From NCBI GenBank assembly GCA_016124945.1, contig WGMT01000036.1, positions 62,001 to 126,000 on the forward strand: DNA of 64,000 nucleotides. The letters are read 5' to 3'. Each line of letters opens with the position of its first letter. Position 1 is the first letter of the stretch. Made by a program: the position numbers and the translations under genes. This document shows, piece by piece, positions 8,885-18,638 of the stretch. This DNA comes from a bacterium. GTDB lineage: Bacteria; Chloroflexota; Anaerolineae; Caldilineales; Caldilineaceae. Under the pieces are notes generated by a model, which was not told the DNA's origin, searched no databases, and saw nothing but the letters and a program-made list of their open reading frames with translations.

Positions 8885-9610
8885 CTATCTGGACGCGACC
8901 TGTTGATTCATCCAGGCAGCAAACTCGTCTTGAGGAACAACACGCACAATGGCATTCATACCAGTATGGTTGAGGCCGCACAGTTCAGCACAAACTACCG
9001 TGTATTCACCTGTCTCCACCGGTGTGAAACGCAAAACTTGTGGTGTAAACCCAGGCAGCAGATCCTGCTTCACACGGAACTCAGGCACCCAGAAATTGTG
9101 CAGTACATCCCGCGATGTCATGTCCAGGCGAATCGGTTGATTGGCAGGCAAGACCAATTCTTGGGTCACAAGGCCGGTTTCGGGGTAGGTAAAATTCCAT
9201 CCCCACTGGTAGCCTTCGACATTGATCACGTATTCGTTGGGGTCTTCACGTGTGATGTTGATCAGCACACGAGTCGATTCAAAAGAGAAGAAGACAACGA
9301 AGATCAACGGGATCAACGTCCACGCGATTTCCAGACGCACATTGCCGTGGAAGTACTCGCCCTCTTTATCTTCGTCTTCATCAGCGCGGTGACGGAAGAC
9401 GACCAACGCATAGAGCATAAAGACAGTAATTAAAGAGAAGAGGAACGCGATCAACCAGATATGGTAGTCGAAAAGCTGATCGATCTCAAAAGCCTGCCCA
9501 CTACCCTGGATCGGCAACTTCAAGACGGCGTCCAGCAACCAGTAGACCAGGAAAGTGCTCACCACGACTAGCACGCCTGCAATCACAAAGTGTCGCTGAT
9601 TGTTTTGCAT
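8885..9610 (-). CDS. ctaC: Cytochrome c oxidase subunit II
   Basis: Carries the CuA centre that takes electrons from cytochrome c. The protein has 241 residues: a membrane hairpin (about 8-30 and 50-72, plus 'WTLIPLIFVVFFSF'), then a cupredoxin domain with the aromatic stretch 'GYQWGWNFTYPE' and the full CuA set His171, Cys207, Cys211, His215, Met218 ('CAELCGLNHTGM'). No cytochrome c domain is fused at the C-terminus, so the donor must be encoded elsewhere. The 160-bp A-rich gap upstream (9611-9770) has a 14-bp direct repeat (ATGCTGGAAATCA) and no gene. Confidence 0.97.
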   Translation of the reverse strand: MQNNQRHFVIAGVLVVVSTFLVYWLLDAVLKLPIQGSGQAFEIDQLFDYHIWLIAFLFSLITVFMLYALVVFRHRADEDEDKEGEYFHGNVRLEIAWTLIPLIFVVFFSFESTRVLINITREDPNEYVINVEGYQWGWNFTYPETGLVTQELVLPANQPIRLDMTSRDVLHNFWVPEFRVKQDLLPGFTPQVLRFTPVETGEYTVVCAELCGLNHTGMNAIVRVVPQDEFAAWMNQQVASR

Positions 9611-9770
9611 ACAGCTCCCTCAATTTGGAAGAAACGATACCGCAAAAGAAAGAAACAAGTGTCAAAAATCGCAGTAAAAATAAAGAATCAGATCAAGAAT
9701 CAACATATGCTGGAAATCACATGCTGGAAATCATTGGGTAGACGCTATCATGCCCACCCAGACAATCCAA

Positions 9771-10181
9771 CTAACCACTCAATGCCCAATAACTCACTAC
9801 AAATAACGCGAGTGAGGCAACCAGCGGCGTAACCGTCCAAAGCAGTTCCCAGCGACGTTTAATCACAATTTCGCTCTCATCCACACAGGAGGTTCCCGCT
9901 ACGGAAGTCGCTTCAGGACCTGAATGGTCAGTGCTTTCTTGGGTAGTGTGGCTACCGTCATGACGGCTGACACGCTGAGGAAACTTGAAGACAGAGGCAA
10001 CCAGAACAACCTGAATCGATGCAAACAGCAGCGCCGAAACAACAATCGCTACGCGTAGAAAACCATCCATACCATCCCCTGGAATTGTGCGCCAGGGGAC
10101 CACGCCTTGCGGCAAGTAGCTACCAATGAGCCACACCGCAGACGTAACGAGCAGAAGCAGGGGGATCAGCTTTCGTTTCAT
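9771..10181 (-). CDS. Short COX2-like transmembrane protein heading the oxidase operon
   Basis: The 136-residue protein has three hydrophobic segments: 'LIPLLLLVTSAVWLIGSYL' (N-terminal), 'VAIVVSALLFASIQVVLVA', and a C-terminal 'ELLWTVTPLVASLALFVV'. The last resembles the second helix of subunit II ('RLEIAWTLIPLI' in the neighbour), but there is no CuA domain. It may be a subunit-II-derived accessory protein; no function is claimed. ATG 10181 was chosen over the in-frame GTG 10199. It is the first gene of the operon. Confidence 0.6.
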   Translation of the reverse strand: MKRKLIPLLLLVTSAVWLIGSYLPQGVVPWRTIPGDGMDGFLRVAIVVSALLFASIQVVLVASVFKFPQRVSRHDGSHTTQESTDHSGPEATSVAGTSCVDESEIVIKRRWELLWTVTPLVASLALFVVSYWALSG

Positions 10182-10217
10182 TTGGAAGTTTATATACACT
10201 TGGATGGTGACAAGACG

Positions 10218-10245
10218 ATTTTACCCTGAAATTGAGATTGCACAA
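10218..10245 (-). promoter_or_regulatory. Candidate sigma-70 promoter of the oxidase operon
   Basis: On the minus strand, TTGTGC (10240-10245) and TAAAAT (10218-10223) are spaced by 16 bp, about 37 bp upstream of the first ATG. The match is modest. The rest of the gap 10246-10472 to the divergent dehydrogenase shows nothing convincing. Confidence 0.35.
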
Positions 10246-10472
10246 ATCGGGTAATACTCGTGTGCACGCTGCGTTTGTTCTGTTTTGCACAGATGGAACA
10301 GATAAGAGCCTAGCCTTTTCCCTGTCCAATTGGGTGGGATTGTGGCAAATTTTACAAGATCGAGCGGGTGCTGTCAAAACAGACAGCGCAAAAGGAACAT
10401 TTTTCTCTATCACCTACATTGAACACGCCCGCCCAAACCGGTCAATTTCGCTCAGATGAATTCAATGGTAAA

Positions 10473-11273
10473 ATGTCGTCATCGTCAGCCGTGACAAAGG
10501 AGAACCCATCTGTGGATGAGCGACGTACAGCCATAGTCACCGGCGCGCTCGGCGGTATCGGCCGGGCTGTTGCCGAAGCACTTACCGCTGCCAATTATGT
10601 TGTGGTTCTCGTCGACATCAACACAGAAGAAGGCACTACCCTGGCCGCCCGTCTCAACGGTCATTTTGTTGCCGCCGACCTGGCGCAGCGGCGTGATTGT
10701 CGTCGGGTGGTGGACGAGACCATTGATCGGTTTGGGCGTGTTGACGTCCTTGTGAACAACGCAGGTTTTCAGCACATTTCGCCCATCGAGTCCTTCCCCG
10801 AGGACAAATGGGATCTCATGTTGGCTGTAATGCTTACCGCTCCATTTCTGCTTACAAAATACGTTTGGCCCCATCTACAAGCCCAACACTGGGGACGGGT
10901 GATCAACATCGCCTCGATCCACGGTCAGGTGGCGTCGCCATACAAGGCGGCCTACATTTCGGCCAAGCATGGGCTCATCGGCCTGACCCGCACCACGGCT
11001 CTCGAAGGTGGGAACCATGGCATTACGGTCAATGCCATTTGCCCGGCCTATGTGCGTACACCGCTGGTTGAAAGCCAGATCGCGGCTCAGGCCGAATCTC
11101 GTCACATCAGTGCCGACACCGTCATCGAGGACGTGATGCTGGCGCCGGCAGCCATCAAACGGCTGATCGAGCCCGCCGAAGTGGCGGCGTTGGTCACCTA
11201 TCTTTGCTCAGATGCCGCCTCCGCCATTACCGGGGCGGCCCTCAATATTGACCTGGGGTGGACGGCGCGGTGA
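10473..11273 (+). CDS. bdhA: 3-hydroxybutyrate dehydrogenase (SDR family)
   Basis: Oxidises D-3-hydroxybutyrate to acetoacetate with NAD. The 266-residue protein carries the SDR signatures TGALGGIG, 'NNAG', and Ser-Tyr-Lys in '[11 protein letters not shown]' and 'YISAKHG'. Segments '[16 protein letters not shown]', '[19 protein letters not shown]' and 'RTPLVESQI' are diagnostic for this enzyme rather than a generic SDR. Start ATG 10473 is favoured; upstream in-frame codons to 10368 look non-coding. It is divergent from the oxidase operon and followed by a prolyl oligopeptidase. Confidence 0.88.
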   Translation: MSSSSAVTKENPSVDERRTAIVTGALGGIGRAVAEALTAANYVVVLVDINTEEGTTLAARLNGHFVAADLAQRRDCRRVVDETIDRFGRVDVLVNNAGFQHISPIESFPEDKWDLMLAVMLTAPFLLTKYVWPHLQAQHWGRVINIASIHGQVASPYKAAYISAKHGLIGLTRTTALEGGNHGITVNAICPAYVRTPLVESQIAAQAESRHISADTVIEDVMLAPAAIKRLIEPAEVAALVTYLCSDAASAITGAALNIDLGWTAR

Positions 11274-11407
11274 AGGCAAACTGCAAAAGGCAAAAATATA
11301 GGACAATCCTGGTAGGGTGGCAGGTGGCAGACCTGCATCATCCCATTATCATCTCTACACGATCATCCAGTCACCTAATCACCATTCCCCTTCTTTCAGG
11401 AAAGATC

Positions 11408-13456
11408 ATGCAATCTACCCGAACTTACCCCATCACCCGCCGTGAGGATCTAGTCGAACCGTTACACGGTGTGGATGTTGTCGATCCGTACCGTTGGATG
11501 GAGGAACCCGATACCCCCGAACTACGCCAGTGGATCGAAGATCAGAACAGGTTGACCTTCTCTCTGCTCGAACAGCTTCCTCGTCGGCGGGAAATTCGCG
11601 ATCGCATGACCGAACTTTGGAACTACGAAAAGCATGGCATTCCCTTCAAACGAGGTAGCCGCTACTTTTTTACCTACAACGAAGGACTAAAGAATCAGGC
11701 TGTGCTCTATTGGATGGACTCGCTCGACGCCGAACCCAAAGAGTTGCTCGACCCGAACACCCTCTCCGAGGACGGTACCGTGGCGTTGATGGGCTCCGCC
11801 GTTAGCAAAGACGGTCGCTACCTGGCCTACGGCCTCTCCGCGTCCGGCTCAGATTGGATGGAGTGGCGGGTGCGGTCGGTGGAGACAGGCGAGGATCTGA
11901 CCGATCACCTGCAATGGATCAAGTTCTCAGGTGCATCGTGGACCAAAGGCAACGCCGGTTTCTTCTACAGCCGCTACGACGAACCCGAAGATGGCGAAAC
12001 CTACAAGAGCGCCAACTATAACCAGAAGCTCTACTACCATTCTCTGGGCAGCCCCCAAAGCGAAGACGAAGTGGTCTACGCCCGCCCTGATCACAAAGAG
12101 TGGGGCTTTAACGGCCGCGTCAGTGAAGACGGTCAATACCTCATCATTTCTATTTGGAAAGGCACCCATCGCCTCTCGAACCTCTTCTACCAGGATCTGG
12201 CGGAGGGTGGCCCAGTTGTGGAACTGCTCACAGATTTCGAGGCCGATTACACTTTCATCGGCAACGACGGTCCTCTGTTCTATATTTACACCGATTTAGA
12301 CGCCCCCAACGGGCGGGTGATTGCCATCGACGTCCGCCACCCTGAACGCGAAAACTGGAGCGAGATCATTGCCGAAGGCAGCGACGCCATAGACGATGTC
12401 TCCTACGTCGGCGGCAAATTGATCGTTGTCTACCTGCACCATGCACAGAGCCTGGTCCACATCTACGCCACAGACGGACAATTTGTGCGTACGCTGGATC
12501 TGCCCGGCATCGGCACCGTTGGCGGTTTTGGCGGGCGCAGCGACGACTCCGAGACTTTCTTTGCCTTTACCAGTTTCACCTCGCCCGGCACCATCTACCG
12601 CTACGACGTGGCAAGCGACGAACTGACACTCTTCCGCAAGCCGGCGCTACCCTTTGATCCCGAAGATTACGTCACTGAGCAGATCTTTTACCCAAGCAAA
12701 GACGGCACACGCGTGCCGATGTTCATCATCCGTCGCAAAGACGTGACACCCGGCCCCAGCGTACCACTCTACCAGTATGGGTACGGCGGCTTTACCGTTT
12801 CGCTGACGCCCCAATTTCGTGCGTCCTGGCTGGTATGGATGGAGATGGGGGGTGTCATTGCGCAGCCGAATTTACGCGGCGGCGGCGAGTACGGCAAAGC
12901 ATGGCACAACGCCGGCAAGATCCTCAAGAAGCAGAATGTCTTCGACGACTTTATTGCAGCATCGGAGTGGCTGATTGCCAACGGCTACGCCAATCGGTCC
13001 AGCCTGGCGATTGGCGGCGGCAGCAATGGGGGGCTGCTGGTGGGCGCCTGCCTCACCCAACGCCCTGATCTCTACGCTGCGGCTGTCCCCGCTGTGGGGG
13101 TGCTCGACATGCTGCGCTTCCACAAATTCACCATCGGCTGGGCGTGGACAAGCGACTACGGCTCCCCCGACAACGAAGACGAGTTCCACGCGCTCAGGGC
13201 CTACTCGCCTTACCACAACGCCCTACCGGGGACAATCTACCCCGCCACCCTAATCACCACCGGCGACCACGACGACCGTGTCTACCCGGCCCATAGCTTC
13301 AAGTTCGCCGCAGCCATGCAACATGCCCAGGCGGGCGACGAACCCATCCTGATTCGCATTGAAACCAAAGCCGGTCACGGCGCCGGCAAACCCACCGCCA
13401 AAGTGATCGAAGAGACGGCGGACGTGTGGGCGTTTTTGTGGAACAAATTGACATAG
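11408..13456 (+). CDS. Prolyl oligopeptidase (S9A family)
   Basis: A cytosolic serine peptidase that cuts short peptides after proline. The 682 residues match the family length. The N-terminal 'DPYRWMEEPDTPELRQWIE' and seven-bladed propeller (about 70-410) are followed by the alpha/beta-hydrolase domain. The triad is visible: Ser near 539 ('GGGSNGGLL'), Asp near 621 ('DHDDRV') and His near 657 ('KAGHGAG'). ATG 11408, preceded by AGGAAAG, is preferred; the frame is open to 11258 but would overlap bdhA. There is no signal peptide. The TAG stop lies in a 13-bp tandem repeat. Confidence 0.93.
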   Translation: MQSTRTYPITRREDLVEPLHGVDVVDPYRWMEEPDTPELRQWIEDQNRLTFSLLEQLPRRREIRDRMTELWNYEKHGIPFKRGSRYFFTYNEGLKNQAVLYWMDSLDAEPKELLDPNTLSEDGTVALMGSAVSKDGRYLAYGLSASGSDWMEWRVRSVETGEDLTDHLQWIKFSGASWTKGNAGFFYSRYDEPEDGETYKSANYNQKLYYHSLGSPQSEDEVVYARPDHKEWGFNGRVSEDGQYLIISIWKGTHRLSNLFYQDLAEGGPVVELLTDFEADYTFIGNDGPLFYIYTDLDAPNGRVIAIDVRHPERENWSEIIAEGSDAIDDVSYVGGKLIVVYLHHAQSLVHIYATDGQFVRTLDLPGIGTVGGFGGRSDDSETFFAFTSFTSPGTIYRYDVASDELTLFRKPALPFDPEDYVTEQIFYPSKDGTRVPMFIIRRKDVTPGPSVPLYQYGYGGFTVSLTPQFRASWLVWMEMGGVIAQPNLRGGGEYGKAWHNAGKILKKQNVFDDFIAASEWLIANGYANRSSLAIGGGSNGGLLVGACLTQRPDLYAAAVPAVGVLDMLRFHKFTIGWAWTSDYGSPDNEDEFHALRAYSPYHNALPGTIYPATLITTGDHDDRVYPAHSFKFAAAMQHAQAGDEPILIRIETKAGHGAGKPTAKVIEETADVWAFLWNKLT

Positions 13457-13489
13457 CATCGCCACATAGCATCGCCACATAGCGTCGCA
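13451..13489. repeat. 13-bp tandem repeat at a stop codon
   Basis: ACATAGCATCGCC occurs twice, followed by one variant copy (13451, 13464, 13477). The TAG stop of the oligopeptidase (13454-13456) is inside the first unit. Confidence 0.75.
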
Positions 13490-13522
13490 CCATCGTATCA
13501 CCGCACCATCAGGGAGCATCAC

Positions 13523-16186
13523 ATGCAAGCACCACCGGAACAACTGGGCGCATTCTACTTGGGGGCGCATTACGATCTGGCCAAAGGCGAACGGCTCGAC
13601 GCCCCCATCATCTACGATGCGCGTGATCTGACGACACACGCCGTCTGCGTCGGCATGACGGGCAGCGGCAAGACGGGCCTTTGCATCGGCCTGCTCGAAG
13701 AAGCCGCGCTGGATCGTATCCCAGCGCTGATCATCGATCCCAAAGGGGATCTGACCAACCTGCTACTCCAATTCCCCGACATGCGCCCAGAAGACTTCCA
13801 ACCCTGGATTAATGTAGACGACGCCCGCCGCAAAGGGCAGACGGTGGAAAGCTACGCCCAGCAGATAGCGGAGACATGGCGCAACGGCCTCGCCGATTGG
13901 GGACAGGGTGCAGAGCGCATCCGCCTCTTGCAACAGACAACAGAGTACACCATCTACACGCCCGGCTCTGATGCTGGTGTGCCCATCAACGTGCTGGGCA
14001 GCTTGGCCGCACCCAAGCTCGATTTCGATGCCAACGCCGAAGCAATGCGCGAGCGCATTGCAGGCACTACGGCGGCGCTACTTGGGCTGGTGGGCATCGA
14101 CGCCGACCCGGTGCGCAGCCGTGAGGCGATCCTGCTCTCTAACATCTTTGAGCACTTCTGGCGCCGGCACCAGGACCTGGATCTGGCGCAGTTGATCATG
14201 TCGATTCAGAACCCGCCGGTGCGCAAGTTGGGCGTTTTCGACGTAGACACCTTCTTCCCCGAAAAAGATCGCTTTGCCCTGGCCATGTCGTTTAACAATT
14301 TGATGGCATCACCCAGCTTCCAAAGTTGGCTCACCGGCGAACCGCTCGACGTGGATCGGCTCTACTACACGCCTGAAGGCAAGCCGCGCCACGCCATCTT
14401 CTACCTCGCCCACCTCAGCGATAGTGAGCGCATGTTCTTTGTGACGCTGTTGCTCGAAGCGCTCGTCACCTGGATGCGGCAGCAGACGGGCACCACCAGC
14501 CTGCGTGCGCTGCTCTACTTCGACGAGATCTTCGGCTTCTTCCCGCCTGTCTCAGAGCCGCCGTCGAAGCGACCTCTGTTGACACTGTTGAAACAGGCAC
14601 GCGCCTTCGGCTTGGGCGCTGTGCTGGTGACCCAGAACCCGGTCGACATCGACTACAAAGGGTTGACAAACGCCGGCACCTGGTTTATTGGCAAGTTGCA
14701 GGCGGAACGCGACAAAGAGCGTGTGGTGGCCGGCCTCAAAGGAGCCATCGCCGACGCCGGGCGCACCACCCAAGTCGATTACGATGCATTGATCAATCAG
14801 TTGGGTAGCCGTGTCTTCCTGCTCAACAACGTCCATGAAGACGAACCTGTGGTCTTCCAGACACGTTGGGCTTTGAGTTACCTGCGCGGCCCGCTTACCC
14901 GTCCCCAGGTACGGCAGTTGAACGACAGCCGACGCGCCGCCACCCCTGTGCCCGCTGTCATGGCGCCGCCGCCTGCCTCTGCACCATCCTTTGGCGTATC
15001 CGCATCCTTGGGCACACCAACACCCGCGGAGACAGCGACCGTTATCCCGCCCCCTCCGCCGGTGACGCCGTCACCAGTGCCTGAACCGGTAGCGGCTGCG
15101 CCGGAAACGTCCTTGCCGGCAGGGTTTTCAGCAACGCCGCCCATGCTTGAATCGAATGTGGCCCAGGCCTACTTGCCTGTCGTCTTCGACCAGGACGAAG
15201 CGGTGCGGCGTCTGGCCGAGCGCACAGGACGGACCATTGATCTGCAAGCGGCGCGTCTTGTCTACGAGCCGGGGCTGCTGGGGGTGGCGTCGGTGCGCTA
15301 CGTCGACCGCCGCCGCGATATCGATGAGCAGGAAGAGCGCGTTCTCTTGGGCGAAGCGCCCAGCACTCTGGGCAATCGCACCTGGGAAGAGGCCGAAGCG
15401 CTGCCGCTGCGCGTGCGCGATCTATCTCAAACGCCGCCGCGTAGCGACAAAACAGGGACGGTTCTCTTTGCCGATGTGCCCGATTCGGCCAACTCAGAGC
15501 GTGAATTGCGCGGCCTGGCCAATGATTTGTCCGATTGGCTCTACTACAACGCCGAGATGCCGATCAAGGTGCATGCTGAGTTAGGGATCTTTCAACGCCC
15601 TAACGAATCGGAACGGAACTTCCTCGTACGTTTGCAAGACGAAGCACGTCAACGGCGCGATGGCGAAATCGACAAACTTGAAGAAAAGTACCAAAAGCAA
15701 ATCGACAGGCTCACCGACAGATTAAAGAAGTTCCAGCTCGAAATGGCCTCCGACGAAGCAGAGTACGAATCGCGTAAGCAGCAAGAGATCCTAAACATCG
15801 GCGAGACGGTTTTTAATCTCTTCATGGGGCGGCGTAGCAGCCGGGTGGTAAGCACGGCGGCCAGCAAGCGGCGCATGTCGGTGAAGGCAAAAGTCGATAT
15901 CGAGCGTACGCAGCAGGAGATCGCTGAAATTCAGGCTGAGATTAAAGAAATTGAAGGTGAACTGGCCGAAGTGGTGGAAGGGATCAAGAAGCAGTGGGCC
16001 GATGTGCTGGACGATCTCGGCGAAGAGAAAGTCAAGCCGCGCCGCACCGATGTGAACGTGTCACTCGTGGCGTTGGCCTGGAAACCGGCATGGCTCATCA
16101 CCTACAATGAGTTTGGAACACAACGCACCACGACCGTTGCAGCCTACCCGCAACCTGTAGACGCGGAGGGGACAGAGAAGGATTGA
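13523..16186 (+). CDS. HerA/DUF87-like ATPase with C-terminal coiled coil
   Basis: The 887-residue protein has a FtsK/HerA-type P-loop domain: Walker A 'GMTGSGKT' at 44-51 and Walker B 'LLYFDEIFGFFPP' near 331-343. It also carries 'IDPKGDLTNLLLQFPDMRPE' and 'VLVTQNPVDIDYKGL', typical of HerA-like helicase-related ATPases. A Pro/Ala-rich linker (about 475-540) separates it from a second region containing a long charged coiled coil (about 700-840, 'EEKYQKQIDRLTDRLKKF'). No NurA nuclease gene is adjacent. The role (DNA translocation, membrane-linked or defence) cannot be told from sequence. RBS AGGGAG precedes the ATG. Confidence 0.82.
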   Translation: MQAPPEQLGAFYLGAHYDLAKGERLDAPIIYDARDLTTHAVCVGMTGSGKTGLCIGLLEEAALDRIPALIIDPKGDLTNLLLQFPDMRPEDFQPWINVDDARRKGQTVESYAQQIAETWRNGLADWGQGAERIRLLQQTTEYTIYTPGSDAGVPINVLGSLAAPKLDFDANAEAMRERIAGTTAALLGLVGIDADPVRSREAILLSNIFEHFWRRHQDLDLAQLIMSIQNPPVRKLGVFDVDTFFPEKDRFALAMSFNNLMASPSFQSWLTGEPLDVDRLYYTPEGKPRHAIFYLAHLSDSERMFFVTLLLEALVTWMRQQTGTTSLRALLYFDEIFGFFPPVSEPPSKRPLLTLLKQARAFGLGAVLVTQNPVDIDYKGLTNAGTWFIGKLQAERDKERVVAGLKGAIADAGRTTQVDYDALINQLGSRVFLLNNVHEDEPVVFQTRWALSYLRGPLTRPQVRQLNDSRRAATPVPAVMAPPPASAPSFGVSASLGTPTPAETATVIPPPPPVTPSPVPEPVAAAPETSLPAGFSATPPMLESNVAQAYLPVVFDQDEAVRRLAERTGRTIDLQAARLVYEPGLLGVASVRYVDRRRDIDEQEERVLLGEAPSTLGNRTWEEAEALPLRVRDLSQTPPRSDKTGTVLFADVPDSANSERELRGLANDLSDWLYYNAEMPIKVHAELGIFQRPNESERNFLVRLQDEARQRRDGEIDKLEEKYQKQIDRLTDRLKKFQLEMASDEAEYESRKQQEILNIGETVFNLFMGRRSSRVVSTAASKRRMSVKAKVDIERTQQEIAEIQAEIKEIEGELAEVVEGIKKQWADVLDDLGEEKVKPRRTDVNVSLVALAWKPAWLITYNEFGTQRTTTVAAYPQPVDAEGTEKD

Positions 16187-16243
16187 TTGCATCACCTTCA
16201 CCCCATGCGCCCATCCGGATGCTCGTTCCTTGAAGGGGCCTAA

Positions 16244-17905
16244 GTGGGAAACGCAGATCTAAGACATTCGCACCCAGCTTCGTTGACCGTCGATGATGCT
16301 TTTTTCCGCTTCGTTTTCGACACGACTTTTCAGTTTATTGGTTTGTTAACACCAGATGGAACACTACTCGAAGCGAACCAGACCGCACTTGAATTTGGCG
16401 GCCTAACCCGCGACGATGTGGTGGGTTTGCCCTTTTGGGAGTGCCGTTGGTGGACAATCTCAGCAGAGACACAAGCGCAGTTGCGCGATGCGTTAAAGCG
16501 GGCGGCACAAGGCGAATTTGTGCGCTACGAAGTCGATGTCCTTGGCGTAGGGGAGCGCGTTGCCACCATTGACTTTTCGCTCAAGCCAGTCTTCGACGCG
16601 AATGGAGAGGTCTATCGAATCATTCCTGAAGGCCGCGATGTCACGGATCGGCGCCAGAGCCAGCACGCACAGGAGTACCTACACGGCCTGATCCAGGCTA
16701 TCTTCGACAACAGCCGCGATCTGCTTGTCGCCCTCGACACCGAATACCGCGTCATCGCCTTCAACAGTCGTTTCCGCCAGGTATTTGAACAACTCTACCG
16801 ACGTGAAGTCTTCACCGGCGCCAATCTGCTTGATCTCATGGCAGACTACCCCTACGCTGCCATGGAAGCCAAGATCCATTGGGGTAACGCCCTCAAGGGT
16901 GAAGAGTACACCATTGAGCGGGATGTTTTAGGGCCAGACGGTGAACAAAGCTATTACGAGATATCCTTTCGCCGCCTTACCGACCCACAAGGACGTCAAA
17001 TCGGCGCAGTACAGTCGGCGCATGATGTCACCGAGCGGGTAGCCAATCAAGAAGTGCTGGAGCATCTCAACCAGGAACTGGAATCCCGGGTTTCGTTGCG
17101 CACGGCAGCGCTGGCACGTATCAACCTGCAACTACGCCAAGAACTCGAAGAACGCCAACGCATCGAAGACGCGCTCCACCAGAGTGAAGAGCGGCTCAAG
17201 CAGTTGAATGAATCGCTCGAAGCGCAGGTCGAAGAGCGCACACGTCAGGTGCAGGCGCTTTCGCGTGCCCTCACCCTGGCTGAACAACGCGAACGTCGCC
17301 GCTTTTCGTACCTGCTCCACGACGATCTGCAGCAACTCCTCTTTGCGTTGGACATGAAGACCTACCTGCTACAACGCATCAAAGACGATCCACAGCGCTT
17401 CTACGAATCCGCCCTCGATGTACGGGGGCTGGCCAAACAGGCCATTCACCTGACGCGCACACTGGCGATTGAGCTGAACCCACCCGTCCTGCGCGGTGAC
17501 GGCCTCAGCGCCGCCTTGAGTTGGTTGGCCCGTCACATGGAAGAGAAGTACGGGCTAAGTGTCAACCTCTACGTCGAATCCGACATTCAGATCTATGGCG
17601 AAGATCGGCGCATGTTGCTCGTGCAGATTGTGCGCGAACTGCTCTTCAATGTCGTCAAACATGCCGACACCGAGATGGCACGTGTGGACGTCACCATAGA
17701 CAATGACCGAGTCCAAATTCTGGTTGAAGACGAAGGGCAGGGCTTCGAGCCAGCCACAATGCGCATCCATCGATCACACCAGGATACCTTCGGCCTCTTT
17801 AGCGTAGAAGAAAGACTCAAACTTTTTGGTGGCCACTTCCACCTGGACACAGCCCCCGGCAAAGGCACCCGCATCTGGATCAGCGTGCCATTTCTAGAAA
17901 AGTAA
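16244..17905 (+). CDS. PAS-domain sensor histidine kinase (HisKA_3/NarL type)
   Basis: A 553-residue soluble kinase with no membrane segment. Two PAS domains (about 20-135 and 150-265) precede a coiled coil ('LEERQRIEDALHQSEERLKQ', about 280-345). The HisKA_3 phosphoacceptor is in 'LLHDDLQQLLFALDM' (His near 358), and the HATPase has N box 'ELLFNVVKHAD' and G box 'EDEGQGFEP'. This type normally pairs with a LuxR/NarL response regulator; none is adjacent, so the partner is elsewhere. The start is GTG with a good GAAGGGG ribosome site. Confidence 0.9.
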   Translation: MGNADLRHSHPASLTVDDAFFRFVFDTTFQFIGLLTPDGTLLEANQTALEFGGLTRDDVVGLPFWECRWWTISAETQAQLRDALKRAAQGEFVRYEVDVLGVGERVATIDFSLKPVFDANGEVYRIIPEGRDVTDRRQSQHAQEYLHGLIQAIFDNSRDLLVALDTEYRVIAFNSRFRQVFEQLYRREVFTGANLLDLMADYPYAAMEAKIHWGNALKGEEYTIERDVLGPDGEQSYYEISFRRLTDPQGRQIGAVQSAHDVTERVANQEVLEHLNQELESRVSLRTAALARINLQLRQELEERQRIEDALHQSEERLKQLNESLEAQVEERTRQVQALSRALTLAEQRERRRFSYLLHDDLQQLLFALDMKTYLLQRIKDDPQRFYESALDVRGLAKQAIHLTRTLAIELNPPVLRGDGLSAALSWLARHMEEKYGLSVNLYVESDIQIYGEDRRMLLVQIVRELLFNVVKHADTEMARVDVTIDNDRVQILVEDEGQGFEPATMRIHRSHQDTFGLFSVEERLKLFGGHFHLDTAPGKGTRIWISVPFLEK

Positions 17906-17972
17906 GAGACTCGCAACTGGATTGCCAACAGTTGGCGAACTACCCCAATCGCCCAGTTACCAAGGATCTCCC

Positions 17973-18356
17973 ATGCCTCCATCCATCACCCAAGCCGTCA
18001 CCTTTTTGTACACCCGGGATCTCACACAGACCGCGCACTTTTACGAAGACGTAATCGGGCTGCCGTTGGTGTTGGATCAAGGTAGTTGCCGCATTTATGC
18101 CGCCGCCTCCAACGCATTTCTCGGTTTCTGCGGCCGCCAAGACGCACCCCAGCCGCCCCAGGGGATCATCTTCACCTTTGTCACCGACGACGTAGATGGC
18201 TGGCACGCTCGTCTGTCCGCGCACAACGTCACCATCACCAAAGCGCCGACTTTCTACGAGCAGTACAACATCTACCACCTCTTCGCCCTCGATCCCAACG
18301 GCTATGCGCTTGAGTTTCAACGCTTCTTGGATCCGTCTTGGCCTGCGCCTCTCTAA
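17973..18356 (+). CDS. VOC (glyoxalase/dioxygenase superfamily) protein
   Basis: The 127-residue protein has the beta-alpha-beta-beta-beta repeat of VOC proteins: 'VTFLYTRDLTQTAHFYEDVI' at the start, and 'LFALDPNGYALEFQRFLDP' near the end with the typical metal-ligand Glu position. The substrate is unknown. ATG 17973 follows AAGGA at good spacing; the frame extends upstream but into low-complexity intergenic sequence. Confidence 0.85.
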   Translation: MPPSITQAVTFLYTRDLTQTAHFYEDVIGLPLVLDQGSCRIYAAASNAFLGFCGRQDAPQPPQGIIFTFVTDDVDGWHARLSAHNVTITKAPTFYEQYNIYHLFALDPNGYALEFQRFLDPSWPAPL

Positions 18357-18360
18357 TTGG

Positions 18361-18440
18361 GTGGACTTCATATGGGGTGGACTTCATATGGGGTGGACTT
18401 CATATGGGGTGGACTTCATATGGGGTGGACTTCATGTCGA
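18361..18440. repeat. 16-bp tandem repeat, five units
   Basis: GTGGACTTCATATGGG is repeated exactly four times (18361-18424), followed by a fifth diverging copy. It starts three bases after the TAA stop of the VOC gene. Each unit contains an NdeI-like CATATG. Confidence 0.9.
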
Positions 18441-18448
18441 GGGCAGCA

Positions 18449-18515
18449 ACCTTCCGGGAAGGGGTCAAGAGTGCTACGCCGTTCACCTCATCTCACGGCC
18501 CCCTTCCCGGAAGGT
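18449..18515. repeat. Pair of CCTTCCnGGAAGG palindromes in inverted order
   Basis: ACCTTCCGGGAAGGGG (18449-18464) and its exact reverse complement (18500-18515) are separated by 35 bp. Each half is itself a 13-bp palindrome. A second pair of the same type occurs at 41025-41059. Confidence 0.75.
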
Positions 18516-18638
18516 CAGTCTCGTACCAAGGTTAAAGTACCCTCTTCTCAATTTCGCCATTCGCCGCTGCCACAGAATCCTGCTATACTAAAAACTCAAG
18601 CGCCTGACTAATCTAAAATGGAACATTGAGGAAAGAGC

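Noticed and set aside
13523-16186. HerA-like gene plus neighbours as a defence island
   Set aside because: No nuclease, methylase or other defence gene lies beside it; neighbours are a peptidase and a sensor kinase.
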